From positions 1 through 42,609 of the forward strand of contig JANYIM010000054.1 of assembly GCA_025362055.1 (NCBI GenBank): a DNA stretch of 42,609 nt. Direction: 5' to 3'. The notes under the pieces were generated by a model. It had not been told where the DNA came from. It searched no databases and worked only from the letters and a program-made list of their open reading frames with translations. This stretch comes from Bacteroidota bacterium (GTDB taxonomy: Bacteria; Bacteroidota; Bacteroidia; Chitinophagales; Chitinophagaceae). Positions 28,766 through 38,050 of this stretch are shown piece by piece. Within the stretch, counting starts at the first letter, position 1, and each line of letters opens with the position of its first letter. The position numbers were made by a program, and so were the translations under genes.

Positions 28766-31696
28766 ATGCGGAAGATTCTAGTAATTATCGTTTTTCTTAT
28801 AAGTGGCCGGTCATTAGCCCAGCAGTATACCGCAGCTGCCTGGGCCGATAGTGTGTTCAAGACCCTTAGCCCCGATGAACAGATAGCACAATTGATGATC
28901 GTGCGCCTTTCTTCTATTGATGTAAAGACAAAGGCCATCACCTTTTATGATGAACTGGTGGCCGGGTTAATAAAGCAATACAATATTGGTGGTATCTGCG
29001 TATTCCAGGGCAATCCTGTTAAGCAGGCAAATTTGCTGAATTCCTTCCAGGCGAATGCTAAAACACCCTTGTTGACCTGCATTGATGCAGAATGGGGCGT
29101 GGGTATGCGCATGACCGATAGTGTACTTGCGCTGCCCAAACAAATGATGCTGGGCGCCATTGATGATGCAGCAATTGTTTATCAATACGGAAAGATCGTG
29201 GCAGAACAGTGTAAGCGTATAGGGATCTACGTAAACTTTGCCCCCGTGGTTGATATTAATAATAATCCCGACAACCCTGTTATAAATGACAGAAGTTTTG
29301 GAGAAGATAAATACAAAGTGGCTTTGTATGGAACACAATACATGAAAGGTTTGCAGGACAATGGCGTGCTGGCATGCGCAAAACATTTTCCCGGCCATGG
29401 TGATGTATCTGTTGATTCGCATTTGGACCTCCCGGTGATCAGCAAATCGATCGCACAATTAGATTCACTGGAATTGTATCCTTTCCGGGAAGTCTTTAAA
29501 GCGGGTATCGGCAGTGTAATGATCGCACACTTGTATATTCCTGCAATTGACAATGGGGCCAACAGGGCAACTTCTCTTTCAAAGAAAAATGTGACCGGTT
29601 TAATGAGAGACCAGTTGGGTTACCAGGGATTAACCTTTACTGATGCACTGGGTATGCAAGGTGTAAAAAAATTCTTCCCTGATGGTGAGGCTGCTGTTCA
29701 ATCATTGATCGCAGGAAACGATATGCTTTGCCTTCCCGATGATGTACCACAGGCCATTCAAAAAATAAAGGCCGCCATTGCAAATAAAAAATTAAGCTGG
29801 GCCGATATTGAAACCCATTGCAAAAAAGTATTGATGATAAAATATCAATATGGTTTATCTCAGCTTCATCCCATCAATACAGTTAATCTTACCAATGACC
29901 TTAACAGCAAAGTGAATGACATGAAAAAAGTAATTGCCGAAAATGCAATAACTCTTTTAAAACGTACTGACCCGGTATTCTTTCCACTACCTGCTCCTGA
30001 AAGATTTACTGATAATGACATCGCATATGTAAGTGTGGGTGCAACACAAGACAATGCCTTTGCCAGGCGCATGTGCAATGAGTACAATGCCGATGTGTTT
30101 TATTTTAATTACAAACAGGATTCCGGTGTTTTATTTTCTAACCTGAATTTTATCAAGGGCAGGTACAAAAAAGTGATCATTGGTGTATATGGGTACAATC
30201 GTGTACCCGCCAATAATTTTGGAATAAGTAAAGCCGCTGCTGAACTGGTAAGCCGGCTGCAACAACAAACCAATGCCATCACTTTTATTTTTGGAAATCC
30301 TTATGCGATTAAGAACTGGTGCGATGCAAAAAACCTGGTAGCCTGTTATGAAGACGATGACATCATACAAAATACTGCAATAGACCTGTTGCAGGGGAAA
30401 GTTCCATTCAAAGGGCATTTACCCGTAACCGTTTGTCCAGATCATAAATTCGGCAGCGGTATCATGAGCAACGCTTTTTTTTTGCCCCGGGCAGAACCAA
30501 TTGAACTGGGCTTTGACCCGGTGAAACTTTCTGCCATTGATTCCATTGCCAATGATGCGATCACAAAGGGCGCTACACCAGGCTGTGTGGTATTGGTAGC
30601 AAAGAACGGGAAGGTCGCTTACCAGAAAGCCTATGGTCATTTTACTTATGACAGGGCCGAGCCTGTAAATACGGGGTCGATCTATGATATGGCATCTGTT
30701 ACCAAGATCTGTGCCACCACGATCGCTATCATGAAATTATATGATGAGGGAAAAATAAGTCTCGAAAAAAAGTTAGGGGATTACCTGCCTTGGGTAAGAG
30801 GAACAGATAAAGAGAACCTGCGCATTGAAAATATTCTATTACACCAGGCCGGATTATCAGCATTCATTCCTTTTTATAAAGAAACCGTGGATCCCAATGG
30901 AATTCCATATCCTAAATATTATTCCGCCAAACAAAATGAACAGTTTACTATACCGGTAGCCCAGGATCTTTTTATGCGAACCGATTGGAGAGATACGATC
31001 TATCATCGCATATTGCAAAGTCCACTGGGTGCCGCAGGCAAATATGTATACAGCGATAATGATTTTATTTTTTTAGGTAAGATAGTAGAGGCCCTTAGTG
31101 GCTTATCGCTTGATGAATATGTAAAGAAGGAATTTTATGAGCCACTGGGCTTAACCATGACCGGGTTTAAACCAAAAGAACATCACCCGATCAACCACAT
31201 TGCGCCAACAGAGCAGGAAAAATATTTTAGACTGCAATTAATACGTGGTGATGTACACGATCCCGGAGCAGCTATGTTTGGCGGCGTTGCAGGGCATGCG
31301 GGCTTATTCAGTAATGCATACGATATAGCCATCATCATGCAAATGTTACTGAATGGTGGGACATTTAACGAAAAAAAATATTTGAATGCATCCACCATAC
31401 AGCTTTTCACTACCTATCATAGTGCGAATAGCCGTAGGGGTTATGGATTTGATAAGCCCGAAAAAGATAATGCTACCCGGCCTGAAGCCTATCCTTGTTT
31501 ATCAGCATCGTCGCTAACTTTTGGCCATACAGGCTTCACGGGTACCTGTGCCTGGGCCGATCCTGCACATGATCTTGTATTTGTTTTTTTAAGTAACCGT
31601 GTTAACCCTGCCGGGGGTGATAATAAAAAACTGTTGAGCATGGATGTTCGGGGAAAGATCATGGAAGTGGTATATAAAGCGATGAACAACCGTTGA
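28766..31696 (+). CDS. GH3 beta-N-acetylhexosaminidase fused to a serine hydrolase (beta-lactamase family)
   Basis: A 976-residue exported bifunctional protein. After a signal peptide (MRKILVIIVFLISGRSLAQ), residues about 30-390 form a GH3 domain of the NagZ type with KHFPGHGDVSVDSHLDLP and nucleophile Asp293 (FTDALGMQGV). A second alpha/beta region runs to about 580. Residues about 590-976 are a class C beta-lactamase-like serine hydrolase with SVTK (Ser644, Lys647), a YSD motif (YVYSDNDFIFLGK) and HTGFTG near the end. NagZ cuts GlcNAc from muropeptides, so the fusion suggests coupled sugar and peptide-side processing of cell wall. Substrates of the hydrolase half are not shown. Divergent from mutL. 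Confidence 0.93.
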   Translation: MRKILVIIVFLISGRSLAQQYTAAAWADSVFKTLSPDEQIAQLMIVRLSSIDVKTKAITFYDELVAGLIKQYNIGGICVFQGNPVKQANLLNSFQANAKTPLLTCIDAEWGVGMRMTDSVLALPKQMMLGAIDDAAIVYQYGKIVAEQCKRIGIYVNFAPVVDINNNPDNPVINDRSFGEDKYKVALYGTQYMKGLQDNGVLACAKHFPGHGDVSVDSHLDLPVISKSIAQLDSLELYPFREVFKAGIGSVMIAHLYIPAIDNGANRATSLSKKNVTGLMRDQLGYQGLTFTDALGMQGVKKFFPDGEAAVQSLIAGNDMLCLPDDVPQAIQKIKAAIANKKLSWADIETHCKKVLMIKYQYGLSQLHPINTVNLTNDLNSKVNDMKKVIAENAITLLKRTDPVFFPLPAPERFTDNDIAYVSVGATQDNAFARRMCNEYNADVFYFNYKQDSGVLFSNLNFIKGRYKKVIIGVYGYNRVPANNFGISKAAAELVSRLQQQTNAITFIFGNPYAIKNWCDAKNLVACYEDDDIIQNTAIDLLQGKVPFKGHLPVTVCPDHKFGSGIMSNAFFLPRAEPIELGFDPVKLSAIDSIANDAITKGATPGCVVLVAKNGKVAYQKAYGHFTYDRAEPVNTGSIYDMASVTKICATTIAIMKLYDEGKISLEKKLGDYLPWVRGTDKENLRIENILLHQAGLSAFIPFYKETVDPNGIPYPKYYSAKQNEQFTIPVAQDLFMRTDWRDTIYHRILQSPLGAAGKYVYSDNDFIFLGKIVEALSGLSLDEYVKKEFYEPLGLTMTGFKPKEHHPINHIAPTEQEKYFRLQLIRGDVHDPGAAMFGGVAGHAGLFSNAYDIAIIMQMLLNGGTFNEKKYLNASTIQLFTTYHSANSRRGYGFDKPEKDNATRPEAYPCLSASSLTFGHTGFTGTCAWADPAHDLVFVFLSNRVNPAGGDNKKLLSMDVRGKIMEVVYKAMNNR

Positions 31697-31791
31697 TCTG
31701 ACTATTGTAAAAGTCGCCGGCGTTTTATATTTTACACAGTATTTTACAGATTTGGAAGGATCAACATTTATTCTATTTAAAAAATAATGTT

Positions 31792-32262
31792 ATGGCTGCT
31801 AAAGCTACTCCCGATATTCTGGGCCTGGGTATGGGTCTTACCAGTTGGGTATTTCCCGATATTCATATTGCTATTAAGATTGGCCTTACTGTATTGGTGA
31901 TGGTGATCGTTATTTTCCTGAAAATGGATAAAGCAAAACAAACCAGCGCACTTAATGCAATGGGAAAGTTTACAGAAAATTATCTCATGCCGGGTCTTGG
32001 CGGGGGCTTAAGGGCATTGTTCTTTGCATGGCTTGGTATTCTTGCTGTGGATCTTATTTTTAACATCCACCTTATTGATCTAAAAGACTATTATAATTTT
32101 GGCAACAGGGCTTCTTACGGTACAGCCTCTTCAATCGATTTTTTTCTTCATACGCTGGGTAATTTGACCCGTACTGGGAATATTATCCTGATCATCGCGG
32201 TAATTTGGGGTGCGGCAAAGAGCATCAATGATATACCCAAAGAGCAAAAAGGGTCGGCATAA
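31792..32262 (+). CDS. Small predicted membrane protein, unknown function
   Basis: A 156-residue protein with three or four hydrophobic segments: IAIKIGLTVLVMVIVIFL, ALFFAWLGILAVDLIFNI and GNIILIIAVIWGAAKSI, plus a weaker one near the N-terminus. A glycine-rich PGLGGGLRALFFAW segment stands out. I do not recognise a family. No signal peptide or catalytic motif is seen. It has its own 95-bp upstream gap after the GH3 fusion gene and faces the alginate-lyase gene tail to tail, so it is probably transcribed alone or from the GH3 promoter. The ATG at 31792 gives MAAKATPDIL. Confidence 0.75.
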   Translation: MAAKATPDILGLGMGLTSWVFPDIHIAIKIGLTVLVMVIVIFLKMDKAKQTSALNAMGKFTENYLMPGLGGGLRALFFAWLGILAVDLIFNIHLIDLKDYYNFGNRASYGTASSIDFFLHTLGNLTRTGNIILIIAVIWGAAKSINDIPKEQKGSA

Positions 32263-32298
32263 AATTCCTGGCCTTTCGAATCTTCATTAACCGATATC

Positions 32299-32982
32299 TT
32301 ACTCTGCTTCAAACGACCGTATATAAACTTTAAAATTGCCTTTTTTTAACTGTGGATAGCACCCGAGTTTATAATAGTTATTAAATTTCCAATAGTCCAG
32401 TTTTTTATTCAGGCATTCCTTACCATCTATGTAAATTTTCAGTATCCTGTCTTGGTTTTTTATATCAAGCTTAAAGTAATCATTCTTAACGCCGGATCTA
32501 AGTAATGCCCTTTCAGTATTATTCCCGGCCGAATCGGTTTTCAAAAAAGCGTACAGGTCTTCATTTACCATCGCGATCCTTAATAAGGGTGGTGCATTTT
32601 CATTTAAAGAAGTGACCCCGTGAATTTGAGCCACTGTAACTTGGTATTCATCCAGGTTACAGCTGATCTTAATTGTTGCCGAAAGATGATGCGTTTCTTC
32701 AATGCTCCAATCCGGTAAATGGCGCAGCTCTGACCGTACAAATTCTGAATGCTGTGTATGCCCTTTTTCTTCTGCATTGAGATCAAAGCAGATACTGGAA
32801 TCATTGTTCAGGTAAAAATATGATGATGTATAATTCTTAAGTGCCTTTATTTCGATCGGGCCCGGGATCTGCAATTTCCAGTTTGACAGGTTAAAGATAT
32901 GTGACGGAGGAATGGAATCCGAATAACATTTTAGGGAGAAAAAAGAGATAAAAGATAAAAATAATAAACTGATTTTTTTCAT
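32299..32982 (-). CDS. Polysaccharide lyase family 7 (alginate lyase-like)
   Basis: A 227-residue exported lyase. The signal peptide is MKKISLLFLSFISFFSLKCYS. I start at the ATG at 32980-32982, because the 26 extra codons to 33060 carry no signal and would hide it. PL7 hallmarks are all visible: RSELR at 83-87, QIH at 119-121, and YYKLGCYPQ near 203-211, which supply the catalytic Arg, Gln, His and Tyr. Family members cleave alginate or polyguluronate by beta-elimination. It is a single gene: no SusC/SusD pair or other alginate genes adjoin it, so it is not in a polysaccharide utilisation locus in this window. The substrate is not proven. Confidence 0.9.
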   Translation of the reverse strand: MKKISLLFLSFISFFSLKCYSDSIPPSHIFNLSNWKLQIPGPIEIKALKNYTSSYFYLNNDSSICFDLNAEEKGHTQHSEFVRSELRHLPDWSIEETHHLSATIKISCNLDEYQVTVAQIHGVTSLNENAPPLLRIAMVNEDLYAFLKTDSAGNNTERALLRSGVKNDYFKLDIKNQDRILKIYIDGKECLNKKLDYWKFNNYYKLGCYPQLKKGNFKVYIRSFEAE

Positions 32983-33163
32983 GCTGTATATTAAAAATTC
33001 CGTTTCACAAATATATACCCAATTTAAGTAGTGAGGCCCACGCTGGTTTTCGAAGGTCATGCGGGTGTAGTTTCAGTTAAATACATCATCCTGATTCGAT
33101 CCAAAAGATAGTCTTCTTCCTCTCCCCGCAATTTTATATTTTTATAGTATAAAACGATCAGTT

Positions 33164-35089
33164 ATGCCTTATTCTTACCAGGTCCGGTCTTCGGAACAAT
33201 ACCAGGAGGCCTATAAAAAAAGTGTGGTTGACCCGGAAGGTTTTTGGGCCGCCGTTGCAGAAAATTTTTACTGGCATAAAAAATGGGATAAGGTGTTGGA
33301 TTGGAATTTTACCGAACCCAAAATAGAATGGTTCAGCGGTGCCAGGTTAAACATCACTGAAAATTGTATTGATCGTCATTTAGCTACAATGGCCGATCAG
33401 CCTGCCATCATCTGGGAACCCAATAATCCCGACGAAAGGACAAGAACTGTTACCTATGCCAGTTTGCATAAAAGGGTTTGCCAGTTTGCACAGGTATTAA
33501 AAAACAATGGTGTAAAAAAAGGGGATCGCGTTTGTATTTATATGGGCATGGTACCCGAACTGGCTTATGCCATATTGGGCTGTGCCAGGATCGGTGCGGT
33601 TCACAGCGTTATTTTTGGCGGCTTTAGTGCACAAAGTATCGCAGACCGGTTGGAAGATGCAAAAGCCGAATTCATTGTTACCTGCGACGGGGCGTACCGC
33701 GGTGGAAAAGACATCCCTTTAAAAAGTGTGATCGATGATGCATTGATCGGCAATAAAACAGTAAAGCGGGTGATCGTATATACAAGAACAAGAACGCCTG
33801 TTTCAATGATCAAAGGAAGAGATGTTTGGTGGGAAGATGAAATGGAATTCGCAGAAACACAAATTGAAAAAGATGGTGTGGTTTCATTTCCTGCCGAAGA
33901 AATGGATGCAGAAGATCCATTGTTCATCTTATACACATCGGGCTCTACGGGTAAACCAAAAGGTGTTGTGCATAGCGTTGCAGGCTATATGGTATGGGCT
34001 AATTATACTTTTGTGAATGTATTTCAATACCGGCAGGGGCAAATACATTTTTGCACGGCCGACATTGGCTGGATAACCGGCCATAGTTATATTGTATACG
34101 GCCCCCTGAGTGCAGGCGCCACTTCATTGATGTTTGAAGGTGTTCCTACTTATCCTGATGCAGGAAGGTTTTGGGATATTGTTGATAAGCACAAAGTGAA
34201 CATATTATATACAGCGCCAACGGCTATACGCAGTTTAATGGGATTTGGTACTGCACCTTTAGCCGGCAAGGACCTGTCATCATTACAAATTCTGGGTACG
34301 GTTGGCGAACCCATTAATGAAGAGGCCTGGCATTGGTATGATGAAAATGTAGGGAAGAAAAAATGCCCGGTGGTGGATACCTGGTGGCAGACAGAAACGG
34401 GCGGCATACTCATTTCTAACCTGGCAGGCGTAACTCCTTCAAAACCTACTTACGCAACATTACCCTTGCCCGGCGTACAACCCGTACTGGTAGATGAGAA
34501 TGGGGCGATCATTGAAGGCAATAATGTAAGCGGTAATCTTTGCATTAAATTTCCATGGCCCGGCATATTGCGTACCACTTACGGTGACCATGAACGCTGC
34601 AGGCTGAATTATTTTTCTACTTATAAAAATTTATATTTTACCGGTGATGGTTGTTTACGCGATGAAGCAGGCAATTACCGCATCACAGGCAGGGTGGATG
34701 ATGTACTGAATGTAAGCGGCCACCGCATTGGTACTGCCGAAGTGGAGAATGCCATCAACATGCACACAGGTGTTGTGGAAAGCGCCGTGGTAGGCTATCC
34801 GCATGATATCAAAGGGCAAGGCATTTATGCTTATGTTATCTACAACGGGCATCATGAAGATGAAAGTTTAAGAAGAGCTGATATTGCACAAACCGTTGCA
34901 AGGGTAATTGGCGCCATTGCAAAACCGGATAAGATCCAGTTCGTGACCGGTCTTCCAAAAACACGCAGCGGAAAGATCATGCGCAGAATTTTGAGAAAGA
35001 TCGCCGAAGGTGAAACGGCTAACCTGGGAGATACTACTACATTGCTTGATCCGGGTGTGGTGGAGGAAATTAAGAATGGAAAACTTTAA
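33164..35089 (+). CDS. acs: Acetyl-CoA synthetase
   Basis: A 641-residue AMP-forming ligase that turns acetate, ATP and CoA into acetyl-CoA. The N-terminal segment FWAAVAENFYWHKKWDKVLDWNF is the ACS domain. The P-loop-like YTSGSTGKPKGVVHS lies at about 256-270, the Trp-rich acyl pocket segment is DTWWQTETGG, and the hinge follows FTGDGCLRDE. The C-terminal TRSGKIMRRIL has the catalytic lysine, the site of reversible acetylation in relatives. Full family length. A weak -7 motif (TATATTTT region) lies about 25 bp upstream. No actP or patZ-type gene is adjacent. Confidence 0.98.
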   Translation: MPYSYQVRSSEQYQEAYKKSVVDPEGFWAAVAENFYWHKKWDKVLDWNFTEPKIEWFSGARLNITENCIDRHLATMADQPAIIWEPNNPDERTRTVTYASLHKRVCQFAQVLKNNGVKKGDRVCIYMGMVPELAYAILGCARIGAVHSVIFGGFSAQSIADRLEDAKAEFIVTCDGAYRGGKDIPLKSVIDDALIGNKTVKRVIVYTRTRTPVSMIKGRDVWWEDEMEFAETQIEKDGVVSFPAEEMDAEDPLFILYTSGSTGKPKGVVHSVAGYMVWANYTFVNVFQYRQGQIHFCTADIGWITGHSYIVYGPLSAGATSLMFEGVPTYPDAGRFWDIVDKHKVNILYTAPTAIRSLMGFGTAPLAGKDLSSLQILGTVGEPINEEAWHWYDENVGKKKCPVVDTWWQTETGGILISNLAGVTPSKPTYATLPLPGVQPVLVDENGAIIEGNNVSGNLCIKFPWPGILRTTYGDHERCRLNYFSTYKNLYFTGDGCLRDEAGNYRITGRVDDVLNVSGHRIGTAEVENAINMHTGVVESAVVGYPHDIKGQGIYAYVIYNGHHEDESLRRADIAQTVARVIGAIAKPDKIQFVTGLPKTRSGKIMRRILRKIAEGETANLGDTTTLLDPGVVEEIKNGKL

Positions 35090-35156
35090 CAAAGCTAGTG
35101 GGAAGGCTGTTCAAATAATGCCGGCTCCTTTCCATTAACCACTAACTTTTTTAATT

Positions 35157-35164
35157 TAACTTTA
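35157..35164 (+). promoter_or_regulatory. Candidate -7 element of the FG-GAP protein gene
   Basis: TAACTTTA (TAnnTTTG with one mismatch) lies 19 bp before the ATG at 35184, in the 94-bp gap after acs. No matching upstream TTTG. Confidence 0.35.
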
Positions 35165-35183
35165 CAGCCTCTACAATCATAGC

Positions 35184-37391
35184 ATGAAATACATTTCTTC
35201 CGTTATTTTTTTATTTTTTGGCTGTATCCCTTTTGCAACAACTGCACAGATGAAAAGCTGTTGTGAACCAACGGGTGTTAAACTTGTTTCAACCGTAAAG
35301 CAATCAAAAGGCACTTTAAGAATGGTGAAGATACTTGACAGCCTTGCCAATGCTGCCAATGCAGATGATTTTTACATGATGAATTCACAGCGTGCTGACC
35401 TGGCAAAAAAAAGATTGCAAACAGAAAAAGATCCTGATAAAAGAGTAAACCTGTACTTCCGGTATTGTGTTGAATCATTAAATGCGGGAAATACCGATGA
35501 AGCGATCGCTGTGATGAAACAGGTAATGGCTGCAATGAACATTACAGGCGAAAGCCTTACTGCACAAACCAAGCCCTTCTTTGATCAATTAGCGATCTCT
35601 TACATGAGAAAAGGAGAACTGGAAAATTGTGCAGCTAATCATAACCCGCAAAGTTGCATTATTCCCATACAAGGCAATGGCATTCACAAACTGACTTCGG
35701 GCTCAGATTCAGCCGTAGCAATATACAAGACGATACTAAATAAATTTCCCGATGACATGCAATCAAGGTACTTATTGAACATTGCATACATGACATTAGG
35801 CAAATGGCCTGCCGAAGTACCAAAGCAATGGTTAATAGAATCGGGCATCTTCTCAAAAAACACAAGCAATATCGTATTAAAAGATGTGGGCGCCAATAAA
35901 GGAGTTGATATGAACGGTTTGGCGGGAGGCTGTGTAGTCGAAGATCTTGACAATGATGGTTTATTGGATATCATGGCATCTTCTTCGGGCATGAATGACC
36001 AGATAAGGTATATGCACCAGATGAAGGATGGTACATTTAAAACGGAAACGGTTTCTTCTGGACTGGTGGGCATAACAGGCGGACTAAACCTTATTCACAC
36101 CGATTATAATAATGATGGTTTTGCCGACATCATGGTACTAAGGGGTGGCTGGTGGGGGAAAGATTCCAAATGGCCTTTCTCTTTATTAAAAAATAAAGGC
36201 GACAATAGTTTTGAAGATGTTACAATAGAGAGCGGATTATATTCTCCCGGATCAACACAAACTGCAGCCTGGGGAGATTTTAATAATGACGGATGGCTAG
36301 ACGTTTTTGTAGCACACGAAAATCAACCCTGCCAGTTATTCATCAATGAAAAAGGGAAGTTCAGAGATGTAGCGCCACAATATGGTTTAAATATCAATGC
36401 TTTTGTGAAAGGATGTGTATGGGGCGATATCAATAATGATGGTTATCCGGATCTGTATATTTCTATTATAGGTAAACCCAATAAATTATTTCTCAATAAA
36501 CCCGGCGCTTTACCTGGCGAGAGAATATTTGAAGATATTAGCAAGTCTGCAGGTGTTGAAGAACCCATCTATAGTTTTCCCTGCTGGTTCTTTGATTTCG
36601 ATAATGATGGTTTTCCTGATCTTTTTGTTTCGGGGTATGGCAATAGCAGCGGCTTTTACACGCTGGCAGCTGAAGATGCGGCCCGTGATATGCTGGGATT
36701 GCCGCCGCTATCAGAAACGCCACGCCTCTACCACAACAATGGTAATAACACATTTACCGATGTTACTAAAGAATATGGCCTTGATCATGTGAGCTTTACC
36801 ATGGGTTGTAATTTTGGTGATATTGATAATGATGGTTGGCTCGATTTTTACCTTGGCACTGGTGCACCTCCCTTTACAAGCATTGTCCCTAATAAATTAT
36901 ACCATAACCTGGGTGGCAAAAAATTTGAGGACATTACTTATGCTACTAATACCGGGCACATTCAAAAGGGACATGGGGTAGTATTTGCTGATATTGATAA
37001 TGATGGTGACCAAGATATCTATGAAGTGCTGGGTGGCGCATTTGAAGGGGATCATTTCAGGAATGTACTTTTCGAAAATACTTCCACCACAGGTAACCAT
37101 TGGATAAAATTAAAGTTAGAAGGTGTTACATCTAACAGGGCCGCAATCGGCGCAAGGGTAAGGATAAAAGTAAAGATGCCGGATGGAAGCTTTCAGAATT
37201 TTTATCATACTGTTTGTACCGGTGGAAGTTTTGGTTCAAAGCCGCTAAGGATAGAAGCCGGACTGGGTAAGGCAACGGGTATCGAAGAAATAGAGATCAA
37301 ATGGCCCAATGCAAAACAAACCAAAGAGATCATAACAAACGTTTCGATGGATACATTGGTGAAAATAAAAGAAGGTGTAGGCAAACAATAG
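35184..37391 (+). CDS. FG-GAP/VCBS repeat protein with ASPIC/UnbV domain (CRTAC1-like)
   Basis: A 735-residue exported protein. A signal peptide (MKYISSVIFLFFGCIPFATTAQ) is followed by a helical TPR-like N-terminal part (about 40-230) with the family segment ENCAANHNPQSCIIPI. Seven calcium-loop motifs of the D-x-[DN]-N-D-G-x-x-D kind follow (DLDNDGLLD, DYNNDGFAD, DFNNDGWLD, DINNDGYPD, DFDNDGFPD, DIDNDGWLD, DIDNDGDQD), giving a beta-propeller of integrin type. The end is an ASPIC/UnbV domain (IGARVRIKVKMPDGS...GLGKATGIEEIEIKWPN). Members are extracellular and Ca-binding; their roles are mostly unknown. A hairpin terminator follows. Confidence 0.93.
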   Translation: MKYISSVIFLFFGCIPFATTAQMKSCCEPTGVKLVSTVKQSKGTLRMVKILDSLANAANADDFYMMNSQRADLAKKRLQTEKDPDKRVNLYFRYCVESLNAGNTDEAIAVMKQVMAAMNITGESLTAQTKPFFDQLAISYMRKGELENCAANHNPQSCIIPIQGNGIHKLTSGSDSAVAIYKTILNKFPDDMQSRYLLNIAYMTLGKWPAEVPKQWLIESGIFSKNTSNIVLKDVGANKGVDMNGLAGGCVVEDLDNDGLLDIMASSSGMNDQIRYMHQMKDGTFKTETVSSGLVGITGGLNLIHTDYNNDGFADIMVLRGGWWGKDSKWPFSLLKNKGDNSFEDVTIESGLYSPGSTQTAAWGDFNNDGWLDVFVAHENQPCQLFINEKGKFRDVAPQYGLNINAFVKGCVWGDINNDGYPDLYISIIGKPNKLFLNKPGALPGERIFEDISKSAGVEEPIYSFPCWFFDFDNDGFPDLFVSGYGNSSGFYTLAAEDAARDMLGLPPLSETPRLYHNNGNNTFTDVTKEYGLDHVSFTMGCNFGDIDNDGWLDFYLGTGAPPFTSIVPNKLYHNLGGKKFEDITYATNTGHIQKGHGVVFADIDNDGDQDIYEVLGGAFEGDHFRNVLFENTSTTGNHWIKLKLEGVTSNRAAIGARVRIKVKMPDGSFQNFYHTVCTGGSFGSKPLRIEAGLGKATGIEEIEIKWPNAKQTKEIITNVSMDTLVKIKEGVGKQ

Positions 37392-37417
37392 TTTTATCAT
37401 TTAAGAAGGCAACTTAT

Positions 37418-37450
37418 AAAAAACGGTCCGTGAAAACACGAACCGTTTTT
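37418..37450. terminator. Bidirectional terminator between the FG-GAP gene and the small secreted protein gene
   Basis: AAAAACGGT-C-CGTG, an AAAA loop, CACG-A-ACCGTTTTT: a long stem with one C/A mismatch and T tracts on both strands, between convergent genes. Confidence 0.85.
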
Positions 37451-37471
37451 GGCTGAATCGGTTATTGATCT

Positions 37472-37915
37472 TTACCCCTTTATTTGTCTTACCAGTTTAT
37501 CACAAGGTCGCAATTTCAGGTCACCTTCATGTAGCAAGGTTCTTTGCCCGGCGGAATCTGATTCTATTTTATATTTATAGATACCTGCTCTTACATCATA
37601 TAGACTTTCTTGTGATAAGGGTGCCACTTTCATTGAAAGCGATTCTGTTTCATACGTATTCCCGTTTCTCAGGTATATAGTAACCAATATCATTTTATCT
37701 GTGCTGTTTTTAAACGAGATGTCGGCACGTTTTTTTATAGCGCAACTATCCGTACTGTTGTAAGATGTTGCAGTGATGGCAGGTTTGGGTACTCTAATTG
37801 CTTTGATCAGGTCGATCAATGTTCTTCCCCCTTCTATCAGGTCTGAAGTGAGTGTGCCTTGTGCTTGTAATGCAATAGGGATATACATTACAGCGAATAA
37901 TAAAAACTTTTTCAT
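37472..37915 (-). CDS. Small secreted protein of unknown function
   Basis: A 147-residue protein. I start at the ATG at 37913-37915 because it opens a signal peptide (MKKFLLFAVMYIPIALQAQ); the frame to 37996 adds 27 residues without features. The mature part has a helix (TLTSDLIEGGRTLIDLIKAI) and then beta-rich sequence with two cysteines (SCAIKKRADISFKNSTDK and RPCDKL). No family is recognised. The phrase KMILVTIYLRNGNTYETESLSMKVAPLSQESLYDVRAG resembles small immunoglobulin-like periplasmic domains. It is convergent with the FG-GAP gene and shares its terminator. Confidence 0.72.
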   Translation of the reverse strand: MKKFLLFAVMYIPIALQAQGTLTSDLIEGGRTLIDLIKAIRVPKPAITATSYNSTDSCAIKKRADISFKNSTDKMILVTIYLRNGNTYETESLSMKVAPLSQESLYDVRAGIYKYKIESDSAGQRTLLHEGDLKLRPCDKLVRQIKG

Positions 37916-38050
37916 ATACTTTATTTTAGGGTAACGGGTATGCTTACAGGATGCATTTTTATAAAAAATTACATACTCATTAAATAAATCCTGCATAATA
38001 AAATATTAAAACAGCTTTACTGCATATCTTTATTATATTCAAAAATATAT

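Noticed and set aside
31706-31740. CGCCGGCG with flanking A and T runs as a terminator after the GH3 fusion gene
   Set aside because: The palindrome has no loop, so it cannot form a normal terminator hairpin.
32983-33060. N-terminal extension of the alginate lyase frame
   Set aside because: It would bury the signal peptide that begins at 32982.
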